From: Sulfurimonas sp.
GTDB lineage: Bacteria; Campylobacterota; Campylobacteria; Campylobacterales; Sulfurimonadaceae
Direction: 5' to 3'
Length of the DNA stretch: 64,000 nucleotides
Assembly (NCBI RefSeq): GCF_028694605.1
Contig: NZ_JAQVKP010000008.1
Span: 1-64,000 of the forward strand
The notes beneath the pieces were generated by a model. It saw only the letters and a list, made by a program, of their open reading frames with translations, was not told the origin of the DNA and did not search any database. Shown here piece after piece: positions 8,046 through 16,650 of this stretch. A program made the position numbers and the translations under genes. The stretch's first letter is position 1. Every line of letters begins with the position of its first letter.

Positions 8046-8471
8046 TTATTTTCTTAGTTTAGTAACAGCATCTACCACAAAATTCAAATGTCTATTTTCA
8101 TCTATAAAATCGATTATTAACTCTTCTTTGAGCTCTTTTTCAATTGTTTCTATCTTTGAGATTGCTATCTGTTTTAAGTCATTTAGTTTGTTGCGGGCGA
8201 TATCAAATACCTCTTCTTCGTCTATCCCAAAATATTCATGAATCAAAACATTTCTAAAATTGACAATCTCTCTTTTGCTTGTATCAAACACCTCGCTATT
8301 GATAAGGTTTTTTGTAGCTTCTCCAATGATTTCAAACTCTCTTATGACACTATCCCATGCCATGTAGTTGTGTTTTAGTGCATCACCATCACTAAAGTTT
8401 TTGCAAGTTTCTTCTATCTTTGCAATAGCTATTAGCATATCAAACAAAAAAAGCTCTTTTACCCTAGACAT
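8046..8471 (-). CDS. hepT: HEPN toxin (HepT, DUF86)
   Basis: 141 residues, all-helical HEPN domain. The RNase signature R-X4-H-X-Y is seen as RNVLIHEYFG near residue 78; the Tyr in that motif is the AMPylation target in characterised MntA-HepT systems. The gene starts 8 bp inside the end of the nucleotidyltransferase gene, so the pair is one operon read right to left. The operon stands between the MoxR ATPase and the DUF2201/VWA gene, against their direction. As established for the family, HepT cleaves RNA (tRNA 3' ends in known examples) until modified by MntA. Confidence 0.85.
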   Translation of the reverse strand: MSRVKELFLFDMLIAIAKIEETCKNFSDGDALKHNYMAWDSVIREFEIIGEATKNLINSEVFDTSKREIVNFRNVLIHEYFGIDEEEVFDIARNKLNDLKQIAISKIETIEKELKEELIIDFIDENRHLNFVVDAVTKLRK

Positions 8472-8754
8472 AAATCATCTCTTTTTCTACTCTTTTTCTT
8501 AAAAAATTTCTCATACTGCTAAGATACCCTATGTCAACACTTTTTTGAAGTAGTTCTTCTAAGAAATATTTTGCTTGTACACGATTAAAATAATCTTTTT
8601 TATCAATCTCAACTATCGCTAAATCAATGTCGCTATCTTCTCTTGCTTCATCTTTTGCATAACTTCCAAAGAGTGCTATTTTTTTGATACCAAATCTATC
8701 ATAAAGCTCTTTTTCATGTTCTCTTAAAAAATTGAGTATATAAGCTTTTGTCAT
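8464..8754 (-). CDS. mntA: Minimal nucleotidyltransferase antitoxin (MntA)
   Basis: 96 residues from the ATG at 8754, which has GGAG 7 bases upstream; a TTG at 8766 would give four more residues but removes that site. The fold is shown by KKIALFGSYAKDEAREDSDIDLAIVEID, the GS-x(n)-DxD nucleotidyltransferase motif with its two metal-binding aspartates. In MntA-HepT modules it transfers AMP groups to the HEPN toxin and so inactivates it. It overlaps hepT by 8 bp. A relic of the window's inverted repeat lies just upstream at 8778-8798. Confidence 0.85.
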   Translation of the reverse strand: MTKAYILNFLREHEKELYDRFGIKKIALFGSYAKDEAREDSDIDLAIVEIDKKDYFNRVQAKYFLEELLQKSVDIGYLSSMRNFLRKRVEKEMIYV

Positions 8755-8777
8755 AATTTTCTCCAAAACAAGCTAAG

Positions 8778-8798
8778 GTTTTAAGGTACCCTTAATAA
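8778..8798. repeat. Degenerate repeat end flanking the MntA-HepT insertion
   Basis: GTTTTAAGGTACCCTTAATAA at this position resembles the outer right end of the 297-570 element (GTTTTTAGAGGTGCCCTTAATAA) with two short gaps and one substitution. It lies 24 bp upstream of the mntA start, i.e. at the edge of the module that splits the MoxR and VWA genes. No matching end was found on the hepT side. Its origin from the same repeat family is an inference. Confidence 0.4.
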
Positions 8799-8931
8799 TT
8801 CAAGCAGTCTATACTCAGTATCTTTAAATGCTGTTCCATTTATGCTTTTGGTATAATAACTAAAAGAGATTAAAAATTTGATTTATTAAAATATACAAGA
8901 GCTCTAATGTCTTTGATGCTATAAGCTTCGA

Positions 8932-8937
8932 TATAAT
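8932..8937 (+). promoter_or_regulatory. -10 box for the VWA/DUF2201 gene
   Basis: TATAAT at 8932-8937 lies 12 bases before the ATG at 8950. The same decamer TATAATAACT also occurs at 8852-8861. A dedicated promoter here would keep the VWA gene expressed after its separation from moxR. No good -35 box or Shine-Dalgarno sequence is seen. The rest of 8767-8949 shows no gene. Confidence 0.45.
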
Positions 8938-8949
8938 AACTCTAAAAAA

Positions 8950-10056
8950 ATGGATATTTACATGTTAGCTATGAGGCAAAAAATCTCAGAAGCCAAAGCC
9001 AAACTTCTTCTCAGGTTTCCGCTTTTTGGTACGCTTGCTTCCAAGCTCAAACTCGTTGCAAACGATGATATAGAGAGTTTTAAGAGCAACGGCATCACGC
9101 TTGAGTACAACAGTGATTTTTTGGCAAAACTCTCCTTGCAGCAGTTGGAGTTTGTTTTTGCCAACGGTGCGATGCACGCGTCTTTGGCGCATGAGGCGAG
9201 GAAAAATGGCAGAAGCGGTTGGCTTTGGCAGCTTGCGACAGACTATGCCATCAACGATATGCTTGTGCAAAACGGCTTGACGCGTCCCGATGAGGCGCAC
9301 TACTCACACCGTTTTAACGGGCTTTATGCAGAGGAGATTTACGCCGCACTTAAAGAGGATATTTTGCGTGATGAGCTGGAGTATGAAGCCGATACGCCAG
9401 ATGATGTGCAAAATCAAAACGTACAAGAAGAGGCGTTAGAAGAGCAGCTCTTTGAAGAGTTCGCCAATGCTAAGTTTGAAGAGGAGATGCAAAGCGGCGA
9501 GGTTATCCACGCCATAGAGCGTTTTTTTCACACGCCGAAAAAAGGCAAAATCAACTGGCGTGATGAGCTAAAGGCTGCATTAGAGAGGTTTCACAGAGAC
9601 GACTACACGCTCTTGCCGCCAAGTAAAAAACTGCTCTATATGGGAGTTTATCTTCCTTCATGTATAAGCCAGCGCTTCAGGTTCGTTGTTGCGGTGGATA
9701 GTTCGGGTTCTATTGATGAGGCACTTTTAAACTCTTTTTTAAGTGAGCTAAACTCCCTTATGCACACCATCCCAAACTTTGAGCTGGAACTTCTCGTGTG
9801 TGATGATAAGATTAGGATGCGCAAAACTTTTTACGGCGGCGACACATTGGAAGCAGAGCTAAGCGGCGGCGGCGCAACCGACTTTCGTCCAGTCTTTGAG
9901 CTGGTAGAAAATGAGCTTGAAGATGTAAAACTGCTCTTGTACTTTAGCGATCTGGATGGAGTTTTCCCGCTTGTTGCACCGGAGTATGAGGTAAAATGGA
10001 TAACCCCAAAAGAGCGGGATGTGCCTTTTGGGAGCGTTATAGTTTTGGAAGATTAG
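8950..10056 (+). CDS. DUF2201 putative metallopeptidase with VWA-like domain
   Basis: 368 residues. The N-terminal half is a DUF2201 metallopeptidase-like domain: HASLAHEARKNGRSGWLWQL followed by ATDYAINDML gives the H-x3-H...A-D-x2-N pattern. An acidic linker (DELEYEADTPDDVQNQNVQE...) leads to a C-terminal VWA-like domain with the MIDAS-type VVAVDSSGSID and GGGATDFRPVFE. This is the partner protein normally encoded directly after a MoxR ATPase; here it is separated from it by about 1 kb. It probably acts in a chaperone or quality-control complex, target unknown. An alternative start at 8962 (MLAMRQKIS) is possible. It converges with, and overlaps by 4 bp, the next gene. Confidence 0.75.
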   Translation: MDIYMLAMRQKISEAKAKLLLRFPLFGTLASKLKLVANDDIESFKSNGITLEYNSDFLAKLSLQQLEFVFANGAMHASLAHEARKNGRSGWLWQLATDYAINDMLVQNGLTRPDEAHYSHRFNGLYAEEIYAALKEDILRDELEYEADTPDDVQNQNVQEEALEEQLFEEFANAKFEEEMQSGEVIHAIERFFHTPKKGKINWRDELKAALERFHRDDYTLLPPSKKLLYMGVYLPSCISQRFRFVVAVDSSGSIDEALLNSFLSELNSLMHTIPNFELELLVCDDKIRMRKTFYGGDTLEAELSGGGATDFRPVFELVENELEDVKLLLYFSDLDGVFPLVAPEYEVKWITPKERDVPFGSVIVLED

Positions 10057-11297
10057 TTACTAACCACTCTATTTCTTCCCTGCTGTTTTGCGCTATATAG
10101 GAGCATGTCGGCTTGGTTTACACTCTCTTCTAGAGTCTCTTCAGGGGTAAGAAGTACGCCGATGGAAGCGGTGCAGTGGATATTTTCGCCGTTTGCCACC
10201 GCAATGCTGCACAGTTCTATTTTTGCTCTTAAATCTTCAAAAATGCTCAGTGCCTTTGATGGGGCGATATTTTTTAGTACTACACAAAACTCCTCGCCGC
10301 CGAAACGTGCCACCATGTCCTCTTGGCTTGTGTTGGCACGCAAGGTATCTGCTACTGCATTGATAACCTTATCGCCCGTATCGTGTCCGTATGTGTCGTT
10401 GATTTTTTTAAAATGGTCGATGTCAATCATGGCGATGGCAAGCTTCTCGCTCTCTTGAAGTGCTTTTTCAAAGTAGCCCTGCATCGTTGCAAAAAAGTAT
10501 CTTCGGTTATAAAGCCCTGTCAAAAAGTCACGGTTGGCATGGTTGGTGATGGTGTGGATATTTTCAAGGGCTTCTATGGAGTTGTTGATGCGACATGAAA
10601 ACTCCTCTTTTGAAAAAGGTTTTTTGATGTAGTCATTTGCACCGCTTTTTAAAAAGAGCGCCGTGGTGTCCTCTTTATCGTCATTGGAGACGGTAATGAC
10701 ACCAAGGTCGTTTTTAGTGTATATCTTGCGTATCTCGCTTGTGAGTTCAAGCCCGTTCATTACAGGCATATGGTAGTCGGTCAAAACCAGACTGATGTCA
10801 TTTCTTGTGCGTAAGATTCCCATCGCTTCCTCACCGTGTGCTACGGTAATGACCTTGAAAAACATATTTTCAAGCATACTTTGGAGTTGTTTTCTAAAAA
10901 CCAAAGAGTCGTCAACCACCAAAATAGTGTGGTTTTGGTTTTTTTGCAGTCTCGCAATGGTTTGAAGAATGTAGTTGATATCATTTACACCGCTTTTATT
11001 GACATAGTCGATGATGTTTTTTTTGAGCATTGAGGTGCGAAATGTTTTATCGATGTTGCCACTAAGGACTATAACATGGTTGCCGCTGCCAAGCGCATAA
11101 TCAACGATTTCACCATTTGGAGCATCTGGAAGATTTATGTCTGTAAGAACCAAAAAGTAGCTATATCTTTTTAAAAAAAGTTTTGCTTCGGACATAGAGT
11201 AAGCGATATCCACTTCAAAACCAAGCTCAAGATTTATCTTTTTCGCTACCACTTTTGCTAGAGCTTTGCTGTCTTCAACGATTAATATTCTCTCCAT
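10053..11297 (-). CDS. Diguanylate cyclase response regulator (REC-REC-GGDEF)
   Basis: 414 residues. Two receiver domains: the first (1-115) starts ILIVEDSKALAK with the phospho-acceptor in VLTDINLP; the second (about 120-240) starts ILVVDDSLVFRK with VLTDYHMPVMNG. The C-terminal GGDEF domain has NRRYFFATM, MIDIDHFKKINDTYGHDTGD and the active-site loop RFGGEEFC. The RxxD product-inhibition site that usually precedes the loop is not present (SQEDMVARFGG). The protein should make c-di-GMP in response to phosphorylation. The first receiver has an unusual DAPNGEI insertion where MDG-type residues are expected. It is the first of three c-di-GMP genes in this block. Confidence 0.9.
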   Translation of the reverse strand: MERILIVEDSKALAKVVAKKINLELGFEVDIAYSMSEAKLFLKRYSYFLVLTDINLPDAPNGEIVDYALGSGNHVIVLSGNIDKTFRTSMLKKNIIDYVNKSGVNDINYILQTIARLQKNQNHTILVVDDSLVFRKQLQSMLENMFFKVITVAHGEEAMGILRTRNDISLVLTDYHMPVMNGLELTSEIRKIYTKNDLGVITVSNDDKEDTTALFLKSGANDYIKKPFSKEEFSCRINNSIEALENIHTITNHANRDFLTGLYNRRYFFATMQGYFEKALQESEKLAIAMIDIDHFKKINDTYGHDTGDKVINAVADTLRANTSQEDMVARFGGEEFCVVLKNIAPSKALSIFEDLRAKIELCSIAVANGENIHCTASIGVLLTPEETLEESVNQADMLLYSAKQQGRNRVVSN

Positions 11298-11333
11298 AAA
11301 CAGCTTCCTTATAAAAAAATTTCGTCATTATAG

Positions 11334-11344
11334 TATAATCTTGT
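11334..11344 (+). promoter_or_regulatory. -10 box placed for a leaderless transcript
   Basis: A perfect TATAAT at 11334-11339 is separated by five bases from the ATG at 11345, so +1 would fall on or next to the start codon. No Shine-Dalgarno sequence precedes this helicase gene. Leaderless translation is inferred. Confidence 0.5.
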
Positions 11345-12604
11345 ATGAATTATTTTGAAGCAATCACTCAAAAACTGCATAATAAAGAGAGTGTTTTTCT
11401 AACCGGCGGAGCAGGTGTCGGCAAGACGACAATGACAAAAAAAGTGATAGAGCACTTTGAACAGGAGGCGAAGAAAGTCGCAAAACTTGCCTCTACAGGG
11501 ATGGCGGCAACGCTTATCGGCGGTCAGACACTGCATAGTTTTTTTGAGTTTGGAATTGCACAAAACCACGAAGAGCTTGTGCGTAATGGCAAAGGCGAAC
11601 CATCAAAACGGCTTAAAAAACTCATCGCTTCACTCGCACTTATCGTAATTGATGAGATTTCTATGGTAAGTGATACCCTTTTTGAAATGGTAGCTATGCG
11701 TCTTGAGCAGTGTGCATTTGACGGTGCGCTTTTGGTAGTCGGGGATTTTTTGCAGCTTCCTCCGGTTGTGCGCGGGGGTGAGGTTCGTTTTGCTTTTGAG
11801 TCTGAGGCTTGGAGTGCTTTTGTGTTTGAGCGTGTGGAGCTTACACACATCTACAGAACCACCAATGCTCATTTTATAGAGCTTTTGCATAAGGTACGTT
11901 TTGGAGAAGCGAATGAAGAGGTGCATAATGCGCTAAATGCTTTCATCAAGCCTCTGCCGTATGATTTTAACGATGTGACTTTTCTTTTTGGGCTTAACCA
12001 AAGCGCACAGCGACATAACAAAGAGCAGCTTGGCAAACTTGATGGCGAGCTTTATACCAAAGAGGCACAAATCATCAAGCATAAAAAAACACTCAGCGAT
12101 GCGGAAGTAGAGCGTTTTATGAACGATGCACGCATAGAGAGGCTTTTAGAGCTAAAAGTCGGTGTGCCGGTACTCTTTAGCAAAAACGCATGGAACTATT
12201 TTAACGGCGAGCGGGGCGAGATAGTCGGTATTGATGCAAGCTATGTTTATGTCAAAAAGAGCGATGCAAAAGTTGTCAAACTAGAGCAGGTTGCCCAAAG
12301 CAAGATGGTATGGGCGGAACGCATCCATGAGGGCAAAAAAGAACTTGTAGAAGAGGCTGTCGTGACGCTCTATCAGTACCCCATCAAACTCGCCTACGCC
12401 ATTACCATCCACAAGTCCCAAGGTATGAGTATTCTTGACCTTGTTATCGCCACAAATGAGATTTTTGCACCATCACAGTTTTATGTCGCTCTCTCACGTG
12501 CCATGCAGCCTGCGCGCCTCACACTTCTCGCACCAAAAGGGCAGTGGTACGAGAAGATTTTTGTCCATCCAAAGGCACTTGATTTTATGGACACATCACA
12601 CTAA
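11345..12604 (+). CDS. Pif1/RecD-like superfamily 1B helicase
   Basis: 419 residues with all SF1B helicase landmarks: Walker A GGAGVGKTTMTKKVI near residue 20, motif Ia LASTGMAATLIGGQTLHSFF, motif II LIVIDEISMVSD, motif III VGDFLQLPPV, an YRTT motif IV region, AYAITIHKSQGMSILDLVI (motif V) and FYVALSRAM (motif VI). This is the Pif1 family of 5'-3' DNA helicases, compact compared with eukaryotic members and with no accessory domain. It probably acts in replication fork or recombination repair. It is separated from the flanking signalling genes and appears to be transcribed from its own promoter. Confidence 0.88.
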   Translation: MNYFEAITQKLHNKESVFLTGGAGVGKTTMTKKVIEHFEQEAKKVAKLASTGMAATLIGGQTLHSFFEFGIAQNHEELVRNGKGEPSKRLKKLIASLALIVIDEISMVSDTLFEMVAMRLEQCAFDGALLVVGDFLQLPPVVRGGEVRFAFESEAWSAFVFERVELTHIYRTTNAHFIELLHKVRFGEANEEVHNALNAFIKPLPYDFNDVTFLFGLNQSAQRHNKEQLGKLDGELYTKEAQIIKHKKTLSDAEVERFMNDARIERLLELKVGVPVLFSKNAWNYFNGERGEIVGIDASYVYVKKSDAKVVKLEQVAQSKMVWAERIHEGKKELVEEAVVTLYQYPIKLAYAITIHKSQGMSILDLVIATNEIFAPSQFYVALSRAMQPARLTLLAPKGQWYEKIFVHPKALDFMDTSH

Positions 12605-12659
12605 GCCGATTTTAAGATATTCTTCTGTTATAATGTGTTTGTAGCGGAGGGGGATTTTT

Positions 12660-14675
12660 ATGAATAATAATCAGACGGCAAGTTATGTAAAAACAGTCAT
12701 AACAAAACGTTACGTGATTGCGCTTGCAATTATTGCGTTGCTCTCCACGCTTGCACTCTCGATGCTTCATCTTGTTTTAAAAGATACACATAGCATCGCC
12801 TACGTTGTCAATCTCTCCGGCAAGCAGCGTATGCTCTCGCAGTATATCGCCCTTGATGCACACAGAATTCATCACCGTTATCAAGATAAAGATATTGAAA
12901 CTGCAAATATTATAAAAAGAAGACTGGAGCGACAAAGCGATGAGATGCTTCGTGCAAATGCAATGCTCTCAAGCGGAAAACTTAGCCTGACAGAGGAGCT
13001 TACACTCTCAAGTGAGATGAATGACCTCTACTTTGGTCATGCCCGGATTGCTAAGCGTGTAGAAGCGTATGCCAACGCCGCAAAAGAGCTTGTTCGTGCA
13101 GAGACTCTAAAAGATATGGAGAGGCTTGCCGTCTTTTTCAACACTGAGTCGGATGCTCTTTTGGTGGATTTGGACAAAGTTGTTGCGCAATACCAAAAAG
13201 AGGGTGAGGCAGGTTTATACAAGATACAGCGTACAGAAAACATTATCTATGGAGTGACGCTTGTAGCGCTTCTTTTAGAGATGATTTTTATATTTCAGCC
13301 GATGGCGCGCAAGTTAGTAGAACTTGCAAGAGAGAAAGAGCTTTTTATGGGTGATTTGCGACATCAGGTCGAGTTGCGTACGCTCCACCTTGAACGTGCC
13401 AACGAGCGACTTAACAAACTTGCCAGCCATGACCCTCTCACAGGGCTTTTTAACAGGCTTACCTTTGAGATGGATATGAATCTGCTCATCAAACATTACA
13501 AAGAGCATAAAGCTCCGTTTGCGGTTATTCTCTTTGATATTGACTGGTTTAAAGATGTTAACGATACCTATGGACATGACGTAGGGGATTTTGTGTTGAG
13601 TGAGTTTGCACAGCTTCTCAAAGAGCATTTCCGTCATGAAGATAAGATTTATAGAGCAGGCGGAGAGGAGTTTGTGGCACTTCTAAGTCGTATCAGTGTT
13701 GAGGAGAGTATGATTATCGCTCAAAAAATTCGCCGTATTGTTGCGGAGCATGCTTTTAACAAAGGAAGCATCGTATTTCATAAAACAGTAAGTGCAGGGG
13801 TTTATCATACAGATATTCATACGGGGATAAAAAATTATAAAAATATTTATAAGTTGGCAGATATAGCGCTTTACAGGGCAAAAGAGGAAGGGAGAAACAG
13901 AACCGTTTTAGCGCAAGAAGTATTTCACGAACTGCATAATACGGATGAAAGAGAGAAGTGCCTCTTTGTCTTTGAAGATAGTGCACTCCATTATGTTATA
14001 GATGCAAATGGTCCTGTCTTTGAGATAACAGGCTATAAAACAGAGGCATTTGTCCACAAAGAGAGAGAGTTTCTCTCTATTGTTTATGAAGCAGACCTTG
14101 ATGTGTTTCAAGATAGCGCTCTTGCCTACTCAAAAACTCTTCGCATAGTGTGTGCCGATGGAAAAATCAAGATAGTACGTTTAAATATCCGCCAACACAA
14201 CGGCACTTTTATAGTAGAGATGTATGATGCAAAATCACTTGCCGGTGAGATGCGTGATGCTCTGTCTCTCTATAATTTTAATGCAATGCTTGAGCGAACC
14301 AATGACTTTATCTACTTTAAAGATGAAAATCATCTCTTTACCGCCGCAAGCAAAACACTTCTTGCTATTACCACCGCCGCAAGTGTTGAGGAGCTTATCG
14401 GCGCTACCGACTATGAAGTTTTTGGCAAAGAGTATGCGGATGAGTATTATAAACTTGAAAAAGCCATCTTTGGCGGTAAGGTTGATGTCGCGCAGGAGTA
14501 CCAGCCATTTGTCACAAAAGAGGGCAAAAAAGGGTGGGTTGATAACAGAAAATACCCTATCAAAGATGTAAACGGAGCTATTATCGGGTTGTTTGGAATC
14601 GCAAGAATTCTCTCCGATGATTTTAGAGAGAGCGTTATTCCAAAGGAGTTAAAAGAGCGGTGGGAGTATCTATAA
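12660..14675 (+). CDS. Membrane diguanylate cyclase with PilJ-like sensor, GGDEF and PAS
   Basis: 671 residues. A TM helix (YVIALAIIALLSTLALSMLHL) is followed by a periplasmic PilJ/NarX-like four-helix sensor containing the SGKQRMLSQYIAL motif, then a second TM near residue 200 (IYGVTLVALLLEMIFIF). The GGDEF domain follows (HDPLTGLFNR, ILFDIDWFKDVNDTYGHDVGD, RAGGEEFVAL). The C-terminal 240 residues hold PAS-like segments (ALHYVIDANGPVFEITGY; NDFIYFKDENHLFTAASKT...). Having PAS domains after the GGDEF domain is unusual. GCGGAGGGGG is a strong ribosome-binding site. It overlaps the convergent HD-GYP gene by 6 bp. Confidence 0.88.
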   Translation: MNNNQTASYVKTVITKRYVIALAIIALLSTLALSMLHLVLKDTHSIAYVVNLSGKQRMLSQYIALDAHRIHHRYQDKDIETANIIKRRLERQSDEMLRANAMLSSGKLSLTEELTLSSEMNDLYFGHARIAKRVEAYANAAKELVRAETLKDMERLAVFFNTESDALLVDLDKVVAQYQKEGEAGLYKIQRTENIIYGVTLVALLLEMIFIFQPMARKLVELAREKELFMGDLRHQVELRTLHLERANERLNKLASHDPLTGLFNRLTFEMDMNLLIKHYKEHKAPFAVILFDIDWFKDVNDTYGHDVGDFVLSEFAQLLKEHFRHEDKIYRAGGEEFVALLSRISVEESMIIAQKIRRIVAEHAFNKGSIVFHKTVSAGVYHTDIHTGIKNYKNIYKLADIALYRAKEEGRNRTVLAQEVFHELHNTDEREKCLFVFEDSALHYVIDANGPVFEITGYKTEAFVHKEREFLSIVYEADLDVFQDSALAYSKTLRIVCADGKIKIVRLNIRQHNGTFIVEMYDAKSLAGEMRDALSLYNFNAMLERTNDFIYFKDENHLFTAASKTLLAITTAASVEELIGATDYEVFGKEYADEYYKLEKAIFGGKVDVAQEYQPFVTKEGKKGWVDNRKYPIKDVNGAIIGLFGIARILSDDFRESVIPKELKERWEYL

Positions 14676-16580
14676 AAACTTCTTAAGTGTTTCGTAGGAG
14701 TTGATTTGATTTTGTGCTGCATCTTTTACGATACAGTCAAAAGAGAGCTTATGGGCTTCCAAAAATTCCCTAATTTCTGCCTTTTTTCCATCTATGGTTT
14801 CTTGTGTTCCAAGCAAAACGATAAAATCATTCGCTCTTACTCTAAAGAGTGCTTTACCGGGAAAGAGTTTTTGTAAGAGTGCGGCAAACTCTTTAAGCAC
14901 TCTATCCCCATCTTCCCAGCCATGCTTTTTATTGTAGTTGTCAAACTGATGCAAAGAGATAAGAACTATCTTTTGAAATGCCCTAAAATTTTCATTGTTT
15001 ACAAGCGTCGCTTCTAAGTATTTTGCATTGTAAAGCTCTGTAAGACTGTCCTTGTAGAAGTAAACAAAACGTTGTTCCTCTAAAACTGTTCGAGGAGTTT
15101 GGCTGACATTTTCTGAAGTATCAATCTCTTTAAGCGCTATCACGGCTGCTTGAATGACCTCCGGATGATAGTATCTGCCACTTAGTTCAACTATCTCTTC
15201 TATCGCATGTACAGTGCTTTTTTTGTGTTTGTAAATCCTGTTGGTAGTCATCGCATCAAAGGCGTCTGCAACCATCATAACACGTGCAAGTTTTGGAATC
15301 ATATCTTTTGCCACACCCATCGGATAGCCGCTTCCATCGTATTTTTCATGATGATGCTTGATAATCTCTAGGATGTCATGAAACATAGGAACATCTTGAA
15401 GGATTTTGATACCGACATTGACATGCTCTTGAATGATGGCATACTCTGTCTGTGTAAGCTTTTCAGGCTTGAGCAAGATGGCATCAGGAGTGGCGATTTT
15501 ACCTATGTCGTGGAGCATTGCCGCTTTGTAGAGTAGAGCTTGTTCCTCTTCATCATATCCCATCTCTTTGGCGATTAACCCGCAGTAGCGTGCCACGCGC
15601 TGAGAGTGTCCTGCCGTGTAGGAGTCTCTTTGTTCTATCATTGCAATAAGCGAGTAGAGAACTTGTCTGTAGTTATGTGCTTTTTCGTTTTCAATAGCTT
15701 GAAGGTGGTGAGCATTTTGGACTATTTTTTTAGTTTTCACACCGACTAGATAGCGAAAAAAGAGTACCGCACTGCCAAGCAGCAAAAGCAGTGTTGAGGC
15801 GATGATAAGAAACGGGTAAAACCACTCAGGAAGCCCAATCTTTGGTTTTACTTCAAGCCACTTTCTTTCCGCTGTGTAGTAGATAGAGCTTCTGTCTTTT
15901 TTGATTAAATCAAGATGATAATCAACTCTTTGAGCTATCTCAAAATTTTCTGCTTTGTTTGTGAGAGCAAATTTTAAAGCAGCCGGGTTGAGAAGTATGG
16001 AGCTTTCAATGAGGTTATATTTTTCAAAATATTGCGCTCCAAAATGTCTGTTAACGATTGCCGCATCGACCACACCGCTTTGTGTAAGTACAAAAGCCTC
16101 TTCAAAACTCTTTACACTAAGCAAAGTAGGCTTAACCCCAAAAAGAGCAAAACTCTCTTCAATCTGCTCTTGCTGGATACTGTTTTCTAACACCGCAATT
16201 CGCTTGTCATCCAAATCCAAAATAGAAGAGATTTTGCTTTTTTTGTTAGAAAATAGCGTTGACCAGTTGGAGATGACAATCTCTTTGTTGAACAAAAAAT
16301 GCCTCTCCCGCTCTTTAGAGTAGGCAACATCGGGCATAATGTCCAACTCGCCATTCTCAAGCATCAAAAGACACTCTTGCCACTGACACGCCTTATATGT
16401 TAGAGACCAACCCTCTTTTTTTGCAATATCATTTAAAATATCCACAAAAAAACCGGAAGGATTGCCATTTGCATCCGTAAAAATCTTAGGAGCATTTTCG
16501 TAAATACCGACACGCAACTCTTTTGGAGCATCAGCATAAAGAGCAACGAGAAAAAGGAGTGCTAAAAGGAGTGTTTTCAT
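14670..16580 (-). CDS. Periplasmic-sensor HD-GYP phosphodiesterase
   Basis: 636 residues. A signal peptide (MKTLLLALLFLVALYADA) leads to a family-3 solute-binding sensor domain (about 20-235; LRVGIYENAPKIFTDANGNP, PSGFFVDILNDIAKKEGW). A TM helix is near 255-275 (FLIIASTLLLLLGSAVLFF), then an HD-GYP domain: HSQRVARYCG, AAMLHDIGKI, and HHEKYDGSGYPMGV. The C-terminal 130 residues look like a degenerate GGDEF domain (RVRANDFIVLL replaces RxGGDEF). It should degrade c-di-GMP in response to a small periplasmic ligand. It faces the diguanylate cyclase gene tail to tail, suggesting opposing roles. Confidence 0.88.
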   Translation of the reverse strand: MKTLLLALLFLVALYADAPKELRVGIYENAPKIFTDANGNPSGFFVDILNDIAKKEGWSLTYKACQWQECLLMLENGELDIMPDVAYSKERERHFLFNKEIVISNWSTLFSNKKSKISSILDLDDKRIAVLENSIQQEQIEESFALFGVKPTLLSVKSFEEAFVLTQSGVVDAAIVNRHFGAQYFEKYNLIESSILLNPAALKFALTNKAENFEIAQRVDYHLDLIKKDRSSIYYTAERKWLEVKPKIGLPEWFYPFLIIASTLLLLLGSAVLFFRYLVGVKTKKIVQNAHHLQAIENEKAHNYRQVLYSLIAMIEQRDSYTAGHSQRVARYCGLIAKEMGYDEEEQALLYKAAMLHDIGKIATPDAILLKPEKLTQTEYAIIQEHVNVGIKILQDVPMFHDILEIIKHHHEKYDGSGYPMGVAKDMIPKLARVMMVADAFDAMTTNRIYKHKKSTVHAIEEIVELSGRYYHPEVIQAAVIALKEIDTSENVSQTPRTVLEEQRFVYFYKDSLTELYNAKYLEATLVNNENFRAFQKIVLISLHQFDNYNKKHGWEDGDRVLKEFAALLQKLFPGKALFRVRANDFIVLLGTQETIDGKKAEIREFLEAHKLSFDCIVKDAAQNQINSYETLKKFL

Positions 16581-16609
16581 AGAGATATTTTACATTAATT
16601 TTATGAAGA

Positions 16610-16634
16610 GTAACATGTGAAACTCACATGTTAC
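16610..16634 (-). terminator. Hairpin after peroxiredoxin gene
   Basis: 16610-16620 and 16624-16634 form a perfect 11-bp inverted repeat with a 3-base loop, 17 bp beyond the peroxiredoxin stop on the minus strand. The following bases are only moderately T-rich, so termination may be partial. It also lies close upstream of the HD-GYP gene. Confidence 0.5.
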
Positions 16635-16650
16635 CAAGTAGAGAAAAATA

